Positions 1-11,100 of a DNA stretch of 64,000 nt are shown here, piece after piece. The position numbers and the translations under genes were made by a program. The stretch lies in the NCBI RefSeq assembly GCF_021869535.1, contig NW_026262712.1, positions 100,754,140 to 100,818,139 on the forward strand. Direction: 5' to 3'. The notes below the pieces were generated by a model. The model worked only from the letters and a program-made list of their open reading frames with translations, ran no database searches and was not told where the DNA came from. The stretch is from Mytilus californianus (Eukaryota; Mollusca; Bivalvia; Mytilida; Mytilidae). Position 1 is the first letter of the stretch; every line of letters begins with the position of its first letter.

Positions 1-223
1 GATGTGTGCATATTCAGACATTATAATATATGGACTGCAATATATAAATAAGAAATTGTGGTCAGATGACAAAAGATATGAACATAAAAGGTCATCGTAC
101 AGTTTTGAACAATTAGAAAACACAATAAGTATAACTAGTAATAGAAGGTCTCTTATGACAAAATGTACATGTGACAAAAATATTCTGTATTTAATTTTGA
201 ACTGTAAATAAAATGGCTCTTAC

Positions 224-284
224 AAGCTGTCTCGCCAGTTATTGAATACAATTTATAAATTAGTACTGGAAATATCCCAATCAT
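224..284 (-). CDS. First (signal-peptide) exon of the left Ig-receptor copy, tandem copy 1
   Basis: This 61-nt first exon reads ATG plus 20 codons and ends in phase 1 at a GTAAGA donor. The protein starts MIGIFPVL and resembles the signal exon of the complete receptor gene at 42617-42677. A tyrosine-lysine pair interrupts the hydrophobic core where the other copies have Cys-Met or Cys-Ile. This may weaken it as a signal peptide. The rest of its gene lies to the left, outside the window. Start codon and donor are both intact, so it could be an alternative first exon or a decaying copy. Confidence 0.65.
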
Positions 285-527
285 AGTCAATCAGAATAAT
301 AAAGAATCAATGTTTCTCTTAAAGATAAAAAAAAACAAACACGACTTTTCAGTGGAGAAACCAAATATGGCAGAATTAAAACTAAAACAAAAAACTAAAG
401 TATATCCAACGTCTTTCTAAATGACTATTGAAATAAATGTATTCGATTGGCATACCTTGTAGATATATTCTATATATATATATAAATTCTGTATTTAATG
501 TTGAAATGTAAATATAATGGTTCTTAC

Positions 528-588
528 CAGCTATCTCGCCAGTTATTGAATACAACATACAAATTAGTACTGGAAATATCCCAATCAT
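528..588 (-). CDS. First (signal-peptide) exon of the left Ig-receptor copy, tandem copy 2
   Basis: A 61-nt exon with ATG at 588 (minus strand), a strong hydrophobic core (MIGIFPVLICMLYSITG) and a GTAAGA donor in phase 1. It has the same length and phase as the first exon of the complete receptor gene. It sits about 300 bp from copy 1 in a local tandem duplication. Of the two it is the better signal peptide and the more likely true first exon of the receptor whose Ig exons lie off the left edge. Confidence 0.75.
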
Positions 589-1261
589 AGTCAATCAGAA
601 TAATAAAGTATCAATGTTTCTCTGAAATATAAAAAACAAACACGACTTTTCAGCGGAGAAACCAAATATGACAAAAAAAATAAAAAATAAAGTATATCCA
701 ACGTCTTTCTAAATGACTATTGGAATAAATGTATTCGATTGGCATACCTTGCAGATATACTATATAACACTCGTGTGATGTGTATGCATAATTCCGTTAG
801 TTATGTTAAAGGTATATAAACTACATGTAACAAATAAATACTTATCCACTGTACAATTACCGTATATGTGTTTCGATTGGATGCCGTTATAATCTTTAAC
901 TTGTTGTTTTATATGTGTTTCTTCCTTGCTAATTAAAAGAATTACTTTCGGTCTTAATATTATTTTTCAACTTTCCATTATATGAAAAAGTGACGAGTAG
1001 AAATATTTCCTTTTTTAATTTTTTAAATAACTAAACCCTTCAATCGAGACCTATTGAATGCATGACTTACAAAATTCAATTATAAACACATTACACACAC
1101 AAAATTATATTACAACAAAAATGAGGACAAAATTCAAACATAAATGTTATTTAGGATGGTAATATGCTCCACTCTGTGTTTTTGTTAGATGTATTTCTGC
1201 TATGTATATATATATATATATCCATCTGATGAGTTAAGCCCTTTTCAACTGAATTTTATAG
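589..1261. other. Upstream flank of the left receptor copy; no gene seen
   Basis: This corresponds to 42678-43346 in block B, upstream of the complete receptor gene, so it should contain that gene's promoter and any 5' UTR. I see no clear TATA box or core element. A short TA run lies near 1204-1222. Confidence 0.5.
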
Positions 1262-1645
1262 TTTGTTCTTATGTTGTACTGTTACAAATGTACACCACTG
1301 TCCCAAGTTAGGGCAGGCTTGGCGCCTTCAAATTTATTTATACCCGCTACATTCTGTATGTTGCCGTCCCAAGTCAGGAGCCTTTAACTCAGTGGTTGTC
1401 GTTTGTTGCTGTATATCATATTTGTTTTTCGTTCATTATTTTGTACAGAAATCAGGCCGTTAGTTTTATCTTTTGAATTGTTTAACCATTGTAATTTCGA
1501 GTCCATTTATAGCTGACTATGCGGTATGGGTTTTATTCATTGTTGAAGGCCGTACGATGACCTATACTTGTTCATTTCTGTGTCATTTGGTCTCTTCTGG
1601 AGAGTTGTGCCTTTGGCAATTATACCACATCTTCTTACTCTTAGA
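1262..1645 (+). repeat. Interspersed repeat, family R1 (copy 1)
   Basis: R1 is my label for a short interspersed repeat running from an ACCACTGTCCCAAGT-type head to a tail with TTGGCAATCATACCACATCTTCTT. I recognise the type from mussel DNA but cannot name it. In block B the counterpart (43347-43515) is internally deleted. Open frames across it are not genes. Confidence 0.8.
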
Positions 1646-1672
1646 ATACAATATTAACTGATTTTTACATTT

Positions 1673-2060
1673 TGTTCTTATGTTGTGTTGTTTACACCAC
1701 TCTCCTAAGTCAGTATGCAGGGGAGGGGAGATGGAGCACTCACAAACATGTATAACCCTGCCACGCCCTCTATGTGACTGTCCCAAGTCATCAGTCTTTT
1801 GTTCAGTGGTTGTCGTGGTTTCATGTCTGTCATATTTGTTTTTCATACATTGTTTTGTGAAAAATTATGCTGTTAGTTTTTTTCCTTTTAATTGTTTTAC
1901 ATTTTTCATGTCGGATTCTTTTACAGTAAACAATACGGTATGTTTTTCTTTTCATTTCACTGTTGAAGGCTGTACAGTGACCTACAATTACTTATTTCTA
2001 CTTCATATGAACTCTGGTGGATAGTTTTCTCATTGGCAATCATACCACATCTCCTTATTT
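1673..2060 (+). repeat. Interspersed repeat, family R1 (copy 2)
   Basis: A second R1 copy directly after the first, in the same orientation, with the same head and CATACCACATCTCCTT tail. It is shared with block B (43545-43940), so it predates the segmental duplication. Confidence 0.8.
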
Positions 2061-3737
2061 GTATATATCAATTATATTCCACGTCAACACAAATGTGCTG
2101 ACTACCATAAAATCTACGACACATGCGAATAATCGTACACACAAAAATAGAGACAAAACACTTACTTGATGTAAGTTGTTTTATTTTTTATCTCTTGGGG
2201 ACAGTGTTATCGCAACATAGAATGTGTGCATTGTGCTGTATCCGATGATGATTATCGCCTAAATGTTTTGGAAGTTATAAAGAAAGTGTCGGTTTTTTCA
2301 AACACTTTAACACAGTTGTTCCTACCTAAGAAGCGTTCTCGATCATACTTGCAGCCAATATACTAAATTTAAGAATATTTTGCCGAAAAAAAACCTGCTT
2401 ATTCAATAATCTTAAATTGACCCGCCACCCCGATATACAATTAACTGTTTGTCACTTTTAGTGCTGAATTTTAAGAATATAATAATTTGAATTCTTTTTC
2501 GGAAAATCTCTTATAAAAAGAATGTACGGCGCATTGCAGAATATATGTAACAATTTATTTTCTGTACGGCGTTATGCCTGCAGATACATGTAATGCAATG
2601 TAAAGACTAAAAAAAGTGCTCAATATTATTGATCAACGAACGTGTAACTCCAAAATTAAACTCATAGTTTGGTTCATTATCTTTCACATTAGATTTTTTG
2701 TGTTTTCAAAAGAAAGAAACTGCTTTAAGTTGCTTTGTTTTTCAACCTCAATACTCAACCTTGTATATGAATATTGATGTACAACAATCAACGTTTTTCC
2801 GGATTTTGTGCCACTCAGTAAAGTCGTAATATGTAAAATCATAGGTACAATTTATTTAAGTTTCCAACTATTAACCAACAATTTGTTTCTATAAATTGAA
2901 CACAGGCACTTTAGTCTGATTTTTTTTACCTATATACATTTATATAACCCAAGGTACTCTACTTGCACTTACGTACATTGATACTAGGTCAATAATTTTC
3001 GTTATTTTCTATTCAACACCTGTATTTTACAATAAAACGTATTATACCGAATAAATGACCGTAAATCTACATTAAATATATGGCCATTTCATGACACGCC
3101 TGTCTTGCTATCGTGGCAGGTTTTCAAAAAATGGCCAACAATTTTATGAAAGTAGTATGTACATGTTTTTGTTCCCACAGCACTTCTAACTACATGTAGT
3201 TTTTATGGTTTTTCAGCAGCAACATCATATAAAACTATAAAACAATATGTTTGGTTCGTTTTCTCACAACTCCTCGAAATATAGATGTATTATTAAAAAA
3301 ACATTTTTTTTCTCAACTGGTTGCTTCGAATCATCAAATGGGTAGTTAATTTCTATTGAAACTAGTGATTAAAATTATTCGTAGATTAGTGATAAATGGG
3401 CCCAATATATGCAAAATGTATTAGTCGTAGGTGGTAACTCTGTTTGCTTTGACCAATATATAAAAGCCCCAGATAATTGTTGTACTCATTGGAATTATGT
3501 TCGTGGAGATGAATAGTCTGTGTACTTGATAGCAGTTGCTTGCTGTTACGCAAAATGTTTGTCAATACGTCGATTTTCCTTCTTTTTTCATATGCATGAC
3601 AAAATTTTCAGAGACAACTAGCATAATATATTACATTGTAACTGACATTTTTATTCGATGATTCGACATTATGCATGATCCGAAAAATTACAACAATTGG
3701 GTTGTTTATGAAGCAAAGTTATTTCGAAAGACAGATA
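2061..3737. other. Intergenic DNA, no gene recognised
   Basis: The DNA is AT-rich, is shared with block B (43941-45160, then 47406-47856), and has no coding pattern or splice-bounded frame that I can support. Near 3300 lies the junction where block B carries an extra 2.2 kb. Confidence 0.6.
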
Positions 3738-4575
3738 AAGAAACAAGAGGCTCTAAAGAGACTCTGTCGCTCACCTCGGTCTATGTGCATATTCAACAAA
3801 GGATACTCTCCAACAATGAAGACGAGAATAGAGTTCATGACAAAACTTTCTTTTTTTTTACATTGTATTGCTGTTCGTTTTGTCTGTTTTTTTTGTTTTT
3901 TTTTTAGTTTCTCATTATCTTGCTTGGTTTTTGCTCAAATACAAAATAGGGTTTAACAAATCCTTATTTAAGGGCAATCACTCCTATAAAGAATTACAGT
4001 CTAATAACTATAGTGGCAAAATTGAACCTTTTTAAAGATTTGGCCTTGCTGATCATTTTTGTTAATAAAAGTTTCTATCTATCGGTTACATCTTTTAAGA
4101 TATAAGACAAAAACGCAAAAAAAAAGAGTAAAAATCGTCTTCAAAGGGCAATAACTGTAATTAAAAGTCAATAAACGATTTCGACAATGGACTTATTTGT
4201 AGATCTTATCTTCCTGATCATTTTTGAATGTAAAGTTTCTCTGTATCTATTATAGTTTTTAATATAATAAGCCAAAAAGAAACAATTTGAAATTTAAGAG
4301 CAATAACTCCTATAAATGTCCCTCGACAATTTTGACGTAAAGAGACAATTGGTAGAGCTCAACATTCTGAACGTTGCCCCAATCAGATTTTCTCTATTGA
4401 AAAAAGTTTTCAAAATAATAAACAAAACTTACATTTTACCCTTATGTTCTATTTTTAGCCATGTCAGCCATCTTGGTTGGAAGGCGGGGTCATCGGACAT
4501 ATTTTTAAATTGGAGACCCCAATGATGATTGTGGCGAAGTTTGGTTAAATTTGGTCCAGATGTGTCAGAGTTCGA
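3738..4575 (+). repeat. Long interspersed repeat, family R2 (copy in A)
   Basis: It begins with CTCTAAAGAGACTCTGTCGC and ends after CCCCAATGATGATTGTGGC. In between are several GGGCAATAACTCC-type phrases and a segment with TTTAGCCATGTCAGCCATC. I recognise it as a very abundant kind of bivalve repeat; the open frames in it are incidental. The block B copy is 47857-48690, so it predates the duplication. Confidence 0.75.
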
Positions 4576-4827
4576 CATGTGTATTGTTGATGACTGTTTG
4601 CATATCTCTATTTGTTTTGTTTTTTTGCTTCTCCTTTCATTCGTATCTCCATCGGTCTTGTAAAATTTGTTCAATTTATTTTGATAAACGATAAGGATTA
4701 TTAACATACTGTACGAATGTTGGTTGATTGTATGTTATTTGTCTAGTTTTGGGTTTCCTTCTTCTTGACGTTTACCCCACAATTTCATCTATTCATATCT
4801 TAACTAGTCCAAAGTTGTTAAATGAAA

Positions 4828-5025
4828 AGGAGTTCTAAAAGAGGGGCGGAAGATACCAAAGGGATATTCATGATAAACTCACAACGTCATGGCAAAAAAC
4901 GAAAATCGACCAAAGGACAAAAACAACTTACTAAACACAACAAAATTAAATTAAAGACTAAGCAACACGAACCAAATCAAAAACCCAGGGTGATCCCAGG
5001 TGCTCAGGAAGGGTTAGCAAATACC
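4828..5025 (-). repeat. RT-element 3' tail repeat (family P), reverse orientation
   Basis: The reverse complement of the tail that follows the reverse-transcriptase fragment at 33911-34432. It contains the reverse of the GGAGCACCTGAGATCACCC-type head and of the GATACCAAAGGGA end. Shared with block B at 48945-49098, where part of the middle is missing. Confidence 0.75.
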
Positions 5026-5289
5026 ATTTGTTTTATTTGCCGGTGTCTTTTAAAGCCCCCGGAGTAAACACTTCCACTTTTCTTTCTTCATAAACATTTA
5101 TTGGTAAACATTAATCAATTTGCATGACACGAGTTTCAGTATCGAAATAGGTAAAAGGAACATATTTAAAAGTTGAATGTTTCCGTACTTGTCTTGTTAT
5201 AAATTGTACACAACAGACTCGTGCCGATCTGATGAGTCTTCATAACTGATCGTCGTTGTACTGTTTCACACTTTAATAACTGATCGAAC

Positions 5290-5605
5290 ATTGTACTGTT
5301 TCACAACAGTCCCGAGTGAAAGGTGAAGGGTGTGGAGAGGGTTGAACGATCGCAAAGATGCTTGACCTAACACGTTCTATATGTTCCTGGTTCCTACTCA
5401 AGAACCTGTAATTTAATGGTAACGATAGTCGTTTGGGACTGTTCGTCATATATGTTTTTCTCGTTTGAATTGTTTAACAGTTTGTCATGTCGGAACCTTT
5501 TGTAGCTAAGTGTTTGGTATAAATTTTGTTCATTGTTTTACGGCGACCTAGATGATTAGCTGGTTGATGGTTGTCTCAATGGCAATCATACCAAATCTTT
5601 TTAGT
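5290..5605 (+). repeat. Interspersed repeat, family R1 (copy 3, diverged)
   Basis: An R1-like sequence with a TGTACTGTTTCACAACAGTCC head and a CTCAATGGCAATCATACC tail. It is shared with block B (49361-49680). Confidence 0.7.
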
Positions 5606-5639
5606 TTTATAAATATCGACAATTTTGAAGCTTAGTCAA

Positions 5640-6594
5640 TTATTTACTCTTGATATTTGAAGAATAAACATGAATACACTTTTTGTCTTCAATTCGCAGA
5701 CAGGAAGTATGATGCAAAATGTTTTGAATTTTTAAAATATCTATATTTATATATTGTACGTTTATGAGGAATAATCACTTACATATTATATCAGGTTTTA
5801 ATTCTAAATTAAACAATTTAAAAAAAACTACATGTGCATTGTAATATTAAATGTAGTTTTCTTGATAAATCTAATAAAATTGAGAATGGAAATGGGGAAT
5901 GTGTCAAAGAGACAACAACCCGACCATAGAACAGACAACAGCAGAAGGTCACCAACAGGTCTTCAATGCAGCGAGAAATTCCCGCACCCGGAGGCGTCCT
6001 TCAGCTGGCCCCTAAACAAATATATATACTAGTTCAGTGATAATGAACGCCATACTAAACTCCAAATTGTACACAAGAAACTAAAATTAAAAATAATACA
6101 AGACTAACAAAGGCTAGAGGCTCCTGACTTGGGACAGGCGCAAAAATGCGGCGGGGTTAAACATGTTTATGAGATCTCAACCCTCCCCCTATACCTCTAG
6201 CCAATGTAGAAAAGTAAACGCATAACAATACGCACATTAAAATTCAGTTCAAGAGAAGTCCGAGTCTGATGTCAGAAGATGTAACCAAAGAAAATAAACA
6301 AAATGACAATAATACATAAATAACAACAGACTACTAGCAGTTAACTGACATGCCAGCTCCAGACTTCAATTAAACTGATTGAAAGATTATGTCTTCATCA
6401 TATGATTATCAGGCACAATCCTTCCCGTTAGGGGTTTAGTATCATACCATCATAACATATATGAGAAGAACATAACCCGTGTCATGAATGTTTTGTACAA
6501 CTGAAACCAAATGAGGAGAAAATATCAGTCAATAATAGATTTCGTTAGATCAATTGCAAGTTCTAGCAAAATAAAAATAAGAGTAAAATATATA
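5640..6594. repeat. A-specific composite of interspersed repeats
   Basis: Here A and B hold unrelated DNA between the same flanks: B has the LINE at 49708-53675. In A, 5885-6030 is a repeat with AATGGGGAATGTGTCAAAGA (a fragment also at 39640-39705, reversed near 62490-62550). Positions 6100-6300 resemble a reversed R1 head (GGCTCCTGACTTGGGACAGG). No gene was seen. Confidence 0.65.
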
Positions 6595-6794
6595 GGGCTT
6601 TTTGTAAATTTATAGTATTACAGTTAGGAATTTTTATTTCTATTTCCTTCTATTAATCTGTATTTTTTTCCTTTTCGTTTTGTGCCTTAATTGTACAAGT
6701 AGTTCAAGTATTCGCTTCGGTTAACCCTTTGCTTTTCTTTTCTTTTTTTTTTTATTTAAGAATTGAATGCTTCTTTTTGTAAATTTATTGGGGC

Positions 6795-6882
6795 GTAAAA
6801 GCGTTGACTGAAGTACATTTTGTATGAAGCGCTTTAGCTTCATTCTAAAAATGTGCGAACTGTCAACGCTTTTACAACCCTA
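6795..6882. repeat. Inverted repeat (hairpin), shared by A and B
   Basis: The arms GTAAAAGCGTTGAC and GTCAACGCTTTTAC flank about 60 bp that contains a second small palindrome (GAAGCGC...GCTTC). The B counterpart at about 53875-53963 has an extra CTAGCTAG in one arm. It may be a relic of a small foldback element. Confidence 0.7.
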
Positions 6883-7393
6883 TACAATTACTAAAAGAAG
6901 AATTCGATACTGATAATTACATTTTTTTGCTAGGATCATGAAAACACGATTTCTATCAACTTTTCTTTATTTGACCTGTGCACTTTATTGTGGAAGGTCG
7001 TGTCATCATGAATGTTACATTTCATTTTGAAGTGAAGGTTATTTTCAGAATGACGCGAGATTGCTATTAGCCAATTAAAATCACGTATTATAACGAAACA
7101 TACATGTAATGTAATTATTTACTTTTAAAACGTTTATTTTTATATAGATTTACGACCATTAGTGCTAAATTATCTCAAGACATTAATTCTAAATAATATT
7201 AGCTGGATTTTCCCCATAAGTCATATTTAAGATAATGAGGATTAGATAGTAAAAATAATTACAGTCTCTGATATATGTTTTAGTTCTGGTATTAATGTTT
7301 AATCAAAAATGTTTTAATTATAATTTGATTATGTTTAAGCAACGAGGAAATACACTTCTTTTTGTACTTATCGTGTATCAAAACGACAAGGGC

Positions 7394-7560
7394 CACATGA
7401 GGAACAGGATATGTTTACCAATCAGGGGTACAAGATGTCACCCTAGTTTTTATTTAGGATCGTGTTGCTATAGTTTTAGTTTTGTTTATGTAGTGTTTTG
7501 TAGATTGTTTGTCGTTTTTAGTTTTTTTGGTCAAGGTGTTGTCTGTCTTGTCTGATGTTT
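7394..7560 (+). repeat. RT-element 3' tail repeat (family P), diverged
   Basis: It has the order of the family P tail: an ACATGAGGAACAGGATATG head, a GATCGTGTTGCT core and a GTAGATTGTTTGTCG-type T-rich region. The block B copy is 54885-55055. Confidence 0.65.
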
Positions 7561-7954
7561 TATATTTATATTCAAAAATGTTCTAGGGCAGAACTGTCCA
7601 AAATGTTCCAGGATGAAAATATCAAAGTTTGTTTTAAAAAGATAGAACTATTCAAAAACAGGTGATGGTAATAAACTAAAAATAAGAAACAACATAGAAC
7701 AATAGAATTCGACCTAGAACAAGTTTTAAAGCAGAAAAAAACGACTATATAAACTAACAGAAAGAAGTAAAGACTGTCAAAACGATTAAATGGTTGGGAT
7801 TTTAACTATTATTAATGACCAGCGTCGTCTAATTGACCAAAAGGTTAATGTAATCACATCTTATACTAATATTCTGTTTACTAATTTCAATTGCGAACAA
7901 AGAGTAAAAAATCAAACGATAACTGATGCAAACCAATATACATTTCTTCGTATT

Positions 7955-8136
7955 TTATTTCCGGTTCACTAATATCACTGCCACATGTTCGTTCCTCCAG
8001 TATTTCTCCATTCCCAGTGACGCTTTATTCAAGAGATATTCTATTTGTTCAATAGTATATTTGCAGCTTATCCCGTTCTCTTCGTGGAGGTACAATCGTT
8101 CTCCTTTTTGAAATTCCCTGGTTAAATCTAATTGTC
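7955..8136 (-). CDS. Methyltransferase gene A, exon 7 (C-terminus and stop)
   Basis: Starts in phase 1 after an ATTATAG acceptor and ends at TAA 7957..7955. It encodes QLDLTREFQKGERLYLHEE, then NGISCKYTIEQIEYLL and a WRNEHVAVILVNRK end. The family motif here is GE-x(n)-TE-x-S-x-K-Y. The serine and KY are present but the glutamate is glycine. Intron 6 before it is 5.75 kb and contains the 1.64 kb A-only element. An AATAAA overlaps the stop; no other poly(A) signal was supported. Confidence 0.85.
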
Positions 8137-11100
8137 CTATAATATTAATAATATGAACTCAATAGATATATTTAAATAAGAGAGATATGATAAGTGCTAA
8201 AATAGAACAATTTATCGACCTTTAAAAAATAAAATAAATTATTGATACAAAATTAATGTAATTGGATGATATAGTTTAGACACTTTGATGCAGACATCAC
8301 ATATATGTCACTATATAATTTCTGATGTTAAAGACATAACATCGACATATTTGACACAGAATGACCTTTTTGTATTGGTAAAATGATATCTTTTTGAGTA
8401 TTGCAGTGACTAAATATATATAATCATCAAAAAATCTCAGCATGAGGCTATTTTGGGCAGTTTTTGTAGTTGTAAACAAATAATAGTATGTAAGACGAGA
8501 TGAAAAATAACTATTAATATCTGACAGACTAATAGTCTTATGCACTTCTGCAGGATGCTATTTGATAGATTATCATAATGGCCTAAAATGCTTCATAATA
8601 TCTTCTTATTTTAGAAAAACCTTAGAAAAAATCGCACATAGGACGTGCTCTTCTCCTGGAAATCTGGAAGATATCTTCTTTGTTTTTGCCATTGAAACGT
8701 TCAAAATGTGTTCGCTTCGCTCCGCTCGGCAACATTCCTGGCGTTGCGCCCCATTAACCTGGATCCTCTCTGTTGTTCAAATTTTTATATTATGTAATAT
8801 ATGCTCAGTCTTATACGATTGGAATTAAGAACACCGTAGTTTGCCATTCAGGTTTGCCACAAAATACTGTTGATATTCATCAATATCTAAACACGAATAT
8901 GATGAATGTAACGCCATTGGTTTACGTTTAGCTTCAAATGTCGTTGACCTTAACGCGGCATATAAACAGGGCCTACAAACTTTCGAACTTAAAACCAAAA
9001 TGATCTCTCAAGATAAAGCATATAAATATTTGTCATACCGCTCGTTAAAAACTGTTAAAAAGACGTGTTTCATTCTTGACGTAAAACGCGTGCATGTCAA
9101 ATGTTTTTGACTATCCTTCAATTCTTTTGTCCTTTTGTAATATAATAATTTAACTTTTTTATTCTTTATTAATTATTTTCTCATTGTTTTTCTTTCTTAA
9201 TCATGTTAATGATTTTGAATCCCGCTGAGAAAACGATATCGGTTTTGCTGGTGCAAACATACAGTTCATATGTTGTTTGGGTATATTTAAGAGGGTTAAA
9301 ACATATACATATAGAGCAATCCCTGCGTTAACATAGACAATGCAATTTCCCATAGGCCGAAACTGTGCAACGTTTACTATGAAGTTTCGTAAAAAATTAT
9401 ATCCTAGAATGGAAAGTTCATATGCACTACTATTTCATTCAAAGGTCAAAACATAGGGCTGTGCAGCATATTTTCAACATATATGCCCCGAACATCTAAA
9501 AGTTTAAACTTATACTTTATTGAGGTATTTTAGGGTTATCGACGGGACAAAAACACCCCAACAACAATATTCATCAAGGATCTATGAGATTCTATGACTG
9601 CAAAGAGTAAATATAAGCACTTCTAAACAATTCAAATTACAAATATGCATACATTAAGAATTTACTTTGCATACAGGGCTTTAAGCAAACTATGCATACT
9701 GTCAATCTTCGTTAAATATTAATAAACCTTAATAATTGAGTTAATTTCATTAAAATCTCTGAAGATTAACCAGATTTGGGGAAATTCTACATGTTCTCTG
9801 TTTTTCCCCAATATAGTCATTGTATCGATATCAGAATGTTATTGAAGATGTATTACTAGATTCTTCACTAAATATTTGTATACTTCCAATGTGTTGAACA
9901 TGCTTTTAATGTGGAGCCCTCTTGAAAATCATTCCTTTCTTTGTCTCGCGAATCCCGTTGAAGGATTAATATAGATGTGCAAGTGCAAACAAGCATGCAG
10001 TCCTTACATTGTCCTTACATTTAAGAGATAAAAAGTACACTATTAAAATTATTGTACAGGCATTGCCTTGTTATTACTTTTTACTTTCTTCATGTAAAAT
10101 TGTATTCGTGTCAAGAATCTGAGGACAAGTTTGGGTCCTTCTTACACGTTACTGCCGAATTCAAGTTACGTTTCCTTAAATAAATGAAAACTGTATCCTC
10201 TTTGTAGCACCCGTTAGTAAATACAAACGTATTTCCTTTCAAAAACGTAAACGTTCCTGAGCACCTAAGATCACCCCCGGTTTTTAATGGGGTCCGTGTT
10301 GTTCAGTGTTTAGTTTTCTATATTGTGTTTTGTATACTGTTGTATGTCTTTCTGTCATTTTTCGTTTTTTTTTTGCGATGGCATTGTCAGTTTGTCATCG
10401 ACTTGTGAGTTTGAATAGACTGGTTCCCTGTCCTTTATCTGTTTGGCTCTGATAGATATAAGTATGTTGCAAGGGAGAGGACCAGCCTAGAGTTTGAATA
10501 TTCCTGTGTTATCTTCCGTCTCTCTTTTAGAAATTTCATTACGCGATGTCGAGTTCCTGGATAATAATCAGCGAGATCGCTCGAGGATAAAAGTTTGTGA
10601 AGTTAAAAAAAAGTATGGGCTTATTAGTATGGGCTATCAAAAGGGTCTTACCCAAAGACCAAAGCCAATTTTGCATGTGGGATTAGCAACCTTAGATAAT
10701 GATTACGATTACAGTTTCTGATAATAGGGAGAACCATTCATTTTTTTTAATGGCAAATTGAGAAAAAAAAACTATCAAATCTATAAGCCGACTTTACTAA
10801 ACATCATGTCAAGACTAATGACGTCGCGTACGGTTTTGGTGTTAGTTTTTGGTATAACATTAATTTGACGTATTGTTCATGTATTGCATACATAACGTCG
10901 TAATTCTTTCATTTCTTTTATCTGCTTTTGATAGTTTCCGGATAACACTTTTATTAGTTGAAGCGTGTATTTCATCACCTGTATTAAAGGTTAATTATCA
11001 ATTATTGAAAGCAAATTCAAAATTTAAAACAACAAAAATAATCTTATCTAATCTAATTTTTCAACTGCTAATAAAAGGAAATTTAATCTCAACTATGAAC

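Larger units (their letters stand above)
182..770 (+). repeat. Local tandem duplication (2 x about 300 bp) containing the signal exon
   Basis: The stretch 182-484 is repeated at 485-770. Each unit contains the signal exon, its donor and about 200 bp of upstream DNA ending at the motif ATTCGATTGGCATACC. Block B has a single unit at the equivalent place (about 42575-42860). The extra unit therefore arose in A, or was lost in B, after the large duplication. Confidence 0.85.

Noticed and set aside
3671..3956. ORFs of 78-93 codons, conserved at 47785-48081
   Set aside because: Conservation comes from the segmental duplication and the frame lies in the abundant R2 repeat, ending in a poly-Phe T-run.
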